Shown here one piece after another: positions 60,665 to 64,000 of a stretch of 64,000 bases of DNA. The stretch is from NCBI GenBank assembly GCA_963969595.1, contig OZ018413.1, forward strand, positions 14,745,711 through 14,809,710, written 5' to 3'. Positions within the stretch are counted from its first letter, which is position 1. Each line of letters opens with the position of its first letter. The DNA comes from Neckera pumila. Lineage: Eukaryota; Streptophyta; Bryopsida; Hypnales; Neckeraceae. The translations under genes were made by a program, and so were the position numbers. The notes under the pieces are model-generated. The model saw only the letters and a program-made list of their open reading frames with translations, ran no database searches and was not told where the DNA came from.

Positions 60665-61344
60665 CACTATAAGAAAAAAGCTTTAGGGTGGTATTAATTG
60701 CATTATTTAGTTAGAAATTGCATAACCAAAGGTCAAATGTTTTTAAAAATACTTACTGAAATCAAGTGTTTATAACTTAACTTTAAAATAACTTTAATGC
60801 ATTCCTACATCATGTCAATTTAATTACTTGTAGCACTTTTAAAAGACAATATTAACTATAACTATACAAAACTAAAACCACAAGTCATGGGATTTGAACC
60901 CCTCACGGTGGTGGAAAACCTTAGTATCTTGCTACATCTTACTTCATATTCTACTTCATATTTTTACTTCATATTGTACTTCATATTGTACTTCATATTA
61001 TACTTCATATTTTTACTTTATATATAAAATAATAAATCTTTTTTAAATTTATATGATATGAAGTGTCTATTTAGTAACAAATGACCAAAGTAAACAAATA
61101 ATTAGTAATACAATGACCAATTAGCATTGCAAATTTGAAATATAAACTTATACACAATCAACTTGACCTTTTAGTAACTAGTGACCAAAAATGATATATT
61201 TTTAGTGATGTAATGACAAATGAACATTGAAGAATTGCAACATACTTATTATATACAACAAACTTGACCATTTAGTTTTACAATAAAAGTCTCGTGATTT
61301 TTTACTACTTGATCATCTTAAAGTTCACCATAATTTTGGTAGTG
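60665..61344. mobile_element. Candidate CACTA-type non-autonomous element, 680 bp
   Basis: Left end CACTATAAGAAAAAAGC, right end TTTTGGTAGTG (reversed CACTACCAAAA). Flanks AAT and AAG are a near-match for a 3-bp duplication. A tRNA B-box-like word (GGTTCAAATCC on the minus strand, 60891-60901) and a tandem repeat of TACTTCATATTGTA (about 60944-61020) lie inside. The ends pair only over the first bases. Confidence 0.35.
60944..61020. repeat. Tandem repeat of a TACTTCATATTGTA-like unit
   Basis: About five to six imperfect units of 14-15 bases, all containing ACTTCATATT. Confidence 0.8.
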
Positions 61345-62510
61345 AAGTCTAATGTTAATTATAGATTTTTTTTAAAAAAAACTTGCCTTGCCTATTTTTC
61401 ATAAATTGTGACCAACAATCTTGTAAGCCAACAATCTTGATTTTGGTCTTACAATGATTGCTCACTTTTATGGAAAATTCTAGAAATACTATTGTTTACT
61501 TTTGTCAGCTCTATCTAAACAAAAGGTCGCCCTAACATGTTGTGGAGGACAAAATATATTGTATGAATAATTTCCAAGACTATTGTTGAAAAGAAGAATA
61601 TATCTATTTACCTGGGAATTTGATAATTTTTGTCCAACTACATCAGGCTAAGTGATTTACAATCTCGTCCAACAATCTTATGAATTTTCTATTTTGTCAT
61701 TAAAAAAAATTGCATAATTTAGAGTATGATTGGTCCTTTTTGTCTTTTATAATAAACATTCAATTGGTATATAATCCCAATCAAGCATTCCAAATTTTAT
61801 ACCAACCAAGCATATAAAATCAAAATTCTATTTTTTATGAATTATTTCATTTAATATTCATGATAATTGATGGAAAAAAAATTTTAAATTTGATAACATA
61901 GACATGTAGGAAACATCCATAGTTACATCTTTTTCTCAACAAGCATCTCCAAAAAAGTTTTAGAATTCCCTCTAAAGAAATGACAATGCCCAAATTTTTG
62001 TAAAATAGATATCTCTTTGTTGCAATTAGATTTTGGCAAAGTAATTGTACCATCATGCTCAAATGTATAGAATTAGTTCTCAAGTGAGGTTTAAATGCCA
62101 AAATCTAATTACAACTAAGAGATATTTACTTTACAAAATTTGGATATTGTCACCCCAATATTGAAATCTTTACAGAAAGAATTCTAAAACTTTTAGAGAT
62201 GCTTGTTGAAAGAAAGATGTGTGTATGGATGCTTCCTACATATCTATACAATCAAATTAAAAAAAATTCATCACCAATGTTTTTCTACTAATTATTATTA
62301 ATATTAAATGAAATAATTAACCAAGAAAAAGAGTTTTGATTTTTTGAAACTGAAATTTGGTATGCTTCATTGGAATTGTATATGATTTTGAATATTAATT
62401 ACACAAAATAAAAAATGCCTATTATATTTTATACTCTATAAAAAAATTTGAATATAATAGGCAGTTTGTAAGATTAGAACCATATCCTCAAGGGGAGTTA
62501 TATCCATGGC
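61345..62510. other. AT-rich intergenic DNA, with an inverted repeat around 61790-62390
   Basis: Sequence near 61850-62140 (AAATTCTATTTTTTATG, AGCATCTCCAAAAAAGTTTT, AAGTAATTGTACC) recurs reversed at about 62100-62390 (AAAACTTTTAGAGATGCTTG, TTAATATTAAATGAAATAAT). This may be a fold-back MITE with unclear ends. No gene. Confidence 0.45.
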
Positions 62511-62511
62511 T

Positions 62512-63360
62512 TTAATCCCTAAAGGTTTTTGACCATGTTTTCACCTAAATCGTTCCAAAAGTGCCATTTCTAATACAAGTACCAAATTTTAGGAAAAAAA
62601 CATTTTTGAACACAAATAACCGTAGGATCTTGCAATACACTAGTTAAAAAAGATGCAGAAAAAATTTCAGAATTTTCCACCATGTAGATTGCAAGATATA
62701 GCGTTTGAATTGACAAAAATCCATTTTTAATCACTGCAAAAATCCGGACAACTGCCCTTCACAAGGTCACATTTGTATGAAAAAATGTCCAAAATGGTAC
62801 TTAGTCTTTGGATTCATTCTTCAAGGCAAGTTGGCTACATGCTTGAAAATTTTCAGACCATTTTGAATTGTACAACATACAGGAAAAAAATAGTAAGTAA
62901 GAAGAAGTAGAGAATGACTCAAAATACTAAATTGTTAGGAATTTAATTATGAAATTGAAAAATGCCAATCCCAACGGTTGTAATGTTGTAATAAACAATA
63001 TACACCCAATGTTTTTTGTTTTATTCAAAAATATTGAAAATTGAGTTAGAGAAAGGACTTCAAAATTTATTTTAGAGTAGAGATTCCATAACTACCCTCC
63101 AACTAAGAATCCTCATAACTTTTGACTCGTGAATCCAAATGGAATGATTCAAAGCTTTCCAAGTATATATAAATCTATAAAACCAGTTCTAAATTTTGAT
63201 TTTTCAAAAAAGTGTTCTTAAAATAATTCTTTTGAGCTGCTTAGGCTGCCCACCGAACGCGGAAAATTACATATCATAACTTTTGACTTTATGGGTAAAA
63301 TAGCTAGCTTTGGAACATATTCTTAATAAAGTGTAAGACAATCAAGTATGAGCAAATCAA
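62512..63360 (+). mobile_element. TTAA-type transposon, second subfamily, right end lost
   Basis: The left border TTAATCCCTAAAGG is followed by the same interior as 50352-51265 (GTGCCATTTCTAATACAA, GTAGGATCTTGCAATACAC, AATGCCAATCCCAACGG, CATAACTTTTGACT). The similarity fades near 63360 without a right border. Confidence 0.65.
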
Positions 63361-63423
63361 ATTTTTTGCAACCAACAATAAAACCAATTGTTGTCCATCA
63401 TAAGGTACCCTACCATATCCATT

Positions 63424-63740
63424 ACAAAGGTTGTCTGTTATAGATATTTCAACCTTCTATGGGTGCAAAAGTTACAAATCATTATAGGGGGGTATCTATT
63501 ATAAGTATCTCTACTGTAAGTGGATGTAGAAGTTATAGGGGTATTATCAATTATAGGTATCTCTACCTTTATTGTAGGTATCTCTACCTTTATCAAGGTA
63601 TCTCTAGTTCTCTATCTTTATTATAGGTTTCTTTACCTTTATCATAGGTTTCTCTATTTTTATTACAGGTATCTGTGGGTGTAGAAGTTCCGAATCATAA
63701 AGCGGGGGCTGTCCGTTATAGGTAACTCTACCTCATGTCG
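63424..63740. repeat. Imperfect tandem repeat of TATAGGTATCTCTACC
   Basis: The word TATAGGTATCTCTACC and variants recur at least eight times at spacings of about 20-50, mixed with a longer unit (GGGTGTAGAAGTTACGAATC, CTGTCCGTTATAGG). No gene is seen from here to the window end. Confidence 0.75.
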
Positions 63741-64000
63741 GTGTAGAAGTTACGAACTGTGGAAAATTGAAAAAGTAGGAGCACAAAGTATTGCATCAAA
63801 AGTACCGGTATTCTCTCATGAAAGCATCTCTGAAAGAGAGAACTTTAAAATGTTTCAGAAGTACCTTAACCAGTCACGTGTTTGCATGACACTTGCATTA
63901 CAAACAGACGGCTCACATTCGAACCCACAGTAGAAAGTAGAAAGACCCCACAGAAGAACACGTCACAAAAGCCCCGCAAATCACGCGCATAACTGGACTC

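Noticed and set aside
60889..60906. tRNA gene suggested by a B-box-like word
   Set aside because: No acceptor stem, anticodon arm or clear A box at the right distance, so it is not a tRNA gene.
4015..63360. CCCTAAA words as interstitial telomere repeats
   Set aside because: They occur once per element end as part of TTAACCCCTAAAGG and are not in tandem, so they are transposon termini.
1..64000. CRISPR arrays, operons, bacterial promoters or plastid genes
   Set aside because: The repeats seen are MITEs and simple tandem repeats. Genes are spliced and widely spaced, and no organelle gene sequence was recognised.

Overview
This window is nuclear DNA of a land plant. Three spliced genes match well-known plant families, their introns run from about 0.15 to 1.1 kb with GT-AG borders, and the AT-rich space between them is packed with miniature inverted-repeat transposons (MITEs). 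I cannot fix the species. The gene families are general to land plants, so a seedless plant or a gymnosperm is as possible as a flowering plant.

Genes: all three lie on the minus strand and I could join each one exon by exon with consistent splice phases. They are a BTB/POZ protein of the Arabidopsis At1g21780 type (26013-28467, 4 exons, 333 aa), a secreted pectate lyase of family PL1 (30480-33739, 5 exons, 401 aa) and a VTI1-type Qb-SNARE (56111-59156, 5 exons, about 223 aa). They serve unrelated cell functions (a probable ubiquitin-ligase adaptor, cell-wall pectin cleavage, vesicle fusion) and form no cluster. Possible unrecognised exons lie at 1-115 and 1480-1671.

Mobile DNA: 18543-23840 is a complete but dead PIF/Harbinger element with TTA target duplications, a broken DDE transposase on the plus strand and a frameshifted Myb-like partner on the minus strand. 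Several MITEs share its 3-bp TWA target preference: the GAGCATC group at 40565-42155, 45362-46027 and 51266-51662, and a 566-bp element at 42740-43305. A second group has TA target duplications and AGGTRGAAGCACC-like ends (162-558, 3153-4015, 15440-15808, 43360-43791, 44377-45359, 49926-50243, 55008-55784). A third group, the most unusual, is a family of mostly 0.9-kb elements bordered by TTAA with ends reading CCCCTAAAGGNCCAAGG (4015-4929, 5301-6215, 9174-14603 interrupted, 35360-36302, 37638-38568, 46642-47563, 50352-51265, 55034-55677, 62512 onward). TTAA targets point to piggyBac- or Kolobok-like DNA transposons, rarely discussed in land plants.

Insertions are nested. A 4495-bp sequence with TG...CA ends and a GATTG duplication, probably a very long solo LTR, sits inside one TTAA element (9651-14145). 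One TTAA element sits inside a TA-type MITE (55034-55677), and one GAGCATC MITE sits inside another copy of its own family (45591-45922). These give a relative order of events.

Layout: 0-9 kb MITEs and repeat debris; 9-14.6 kb TTAA element split by the LTR-like insertion; 14.6-18.5 kb MITEs and AT-rich DNA; 18.5-23.8 kb Harbinger; 24-25 kb two palindromic MITEs; 26-34 kb gene-rich part (BTB, a 298-bp promoter-proximal tandem array, pectate lyase); 34-55.8 kb repeat-dominated; 56-59.2 kb VTI1; 59.2-64 kb AT-rich with tandem repeats and one more TTAA element.
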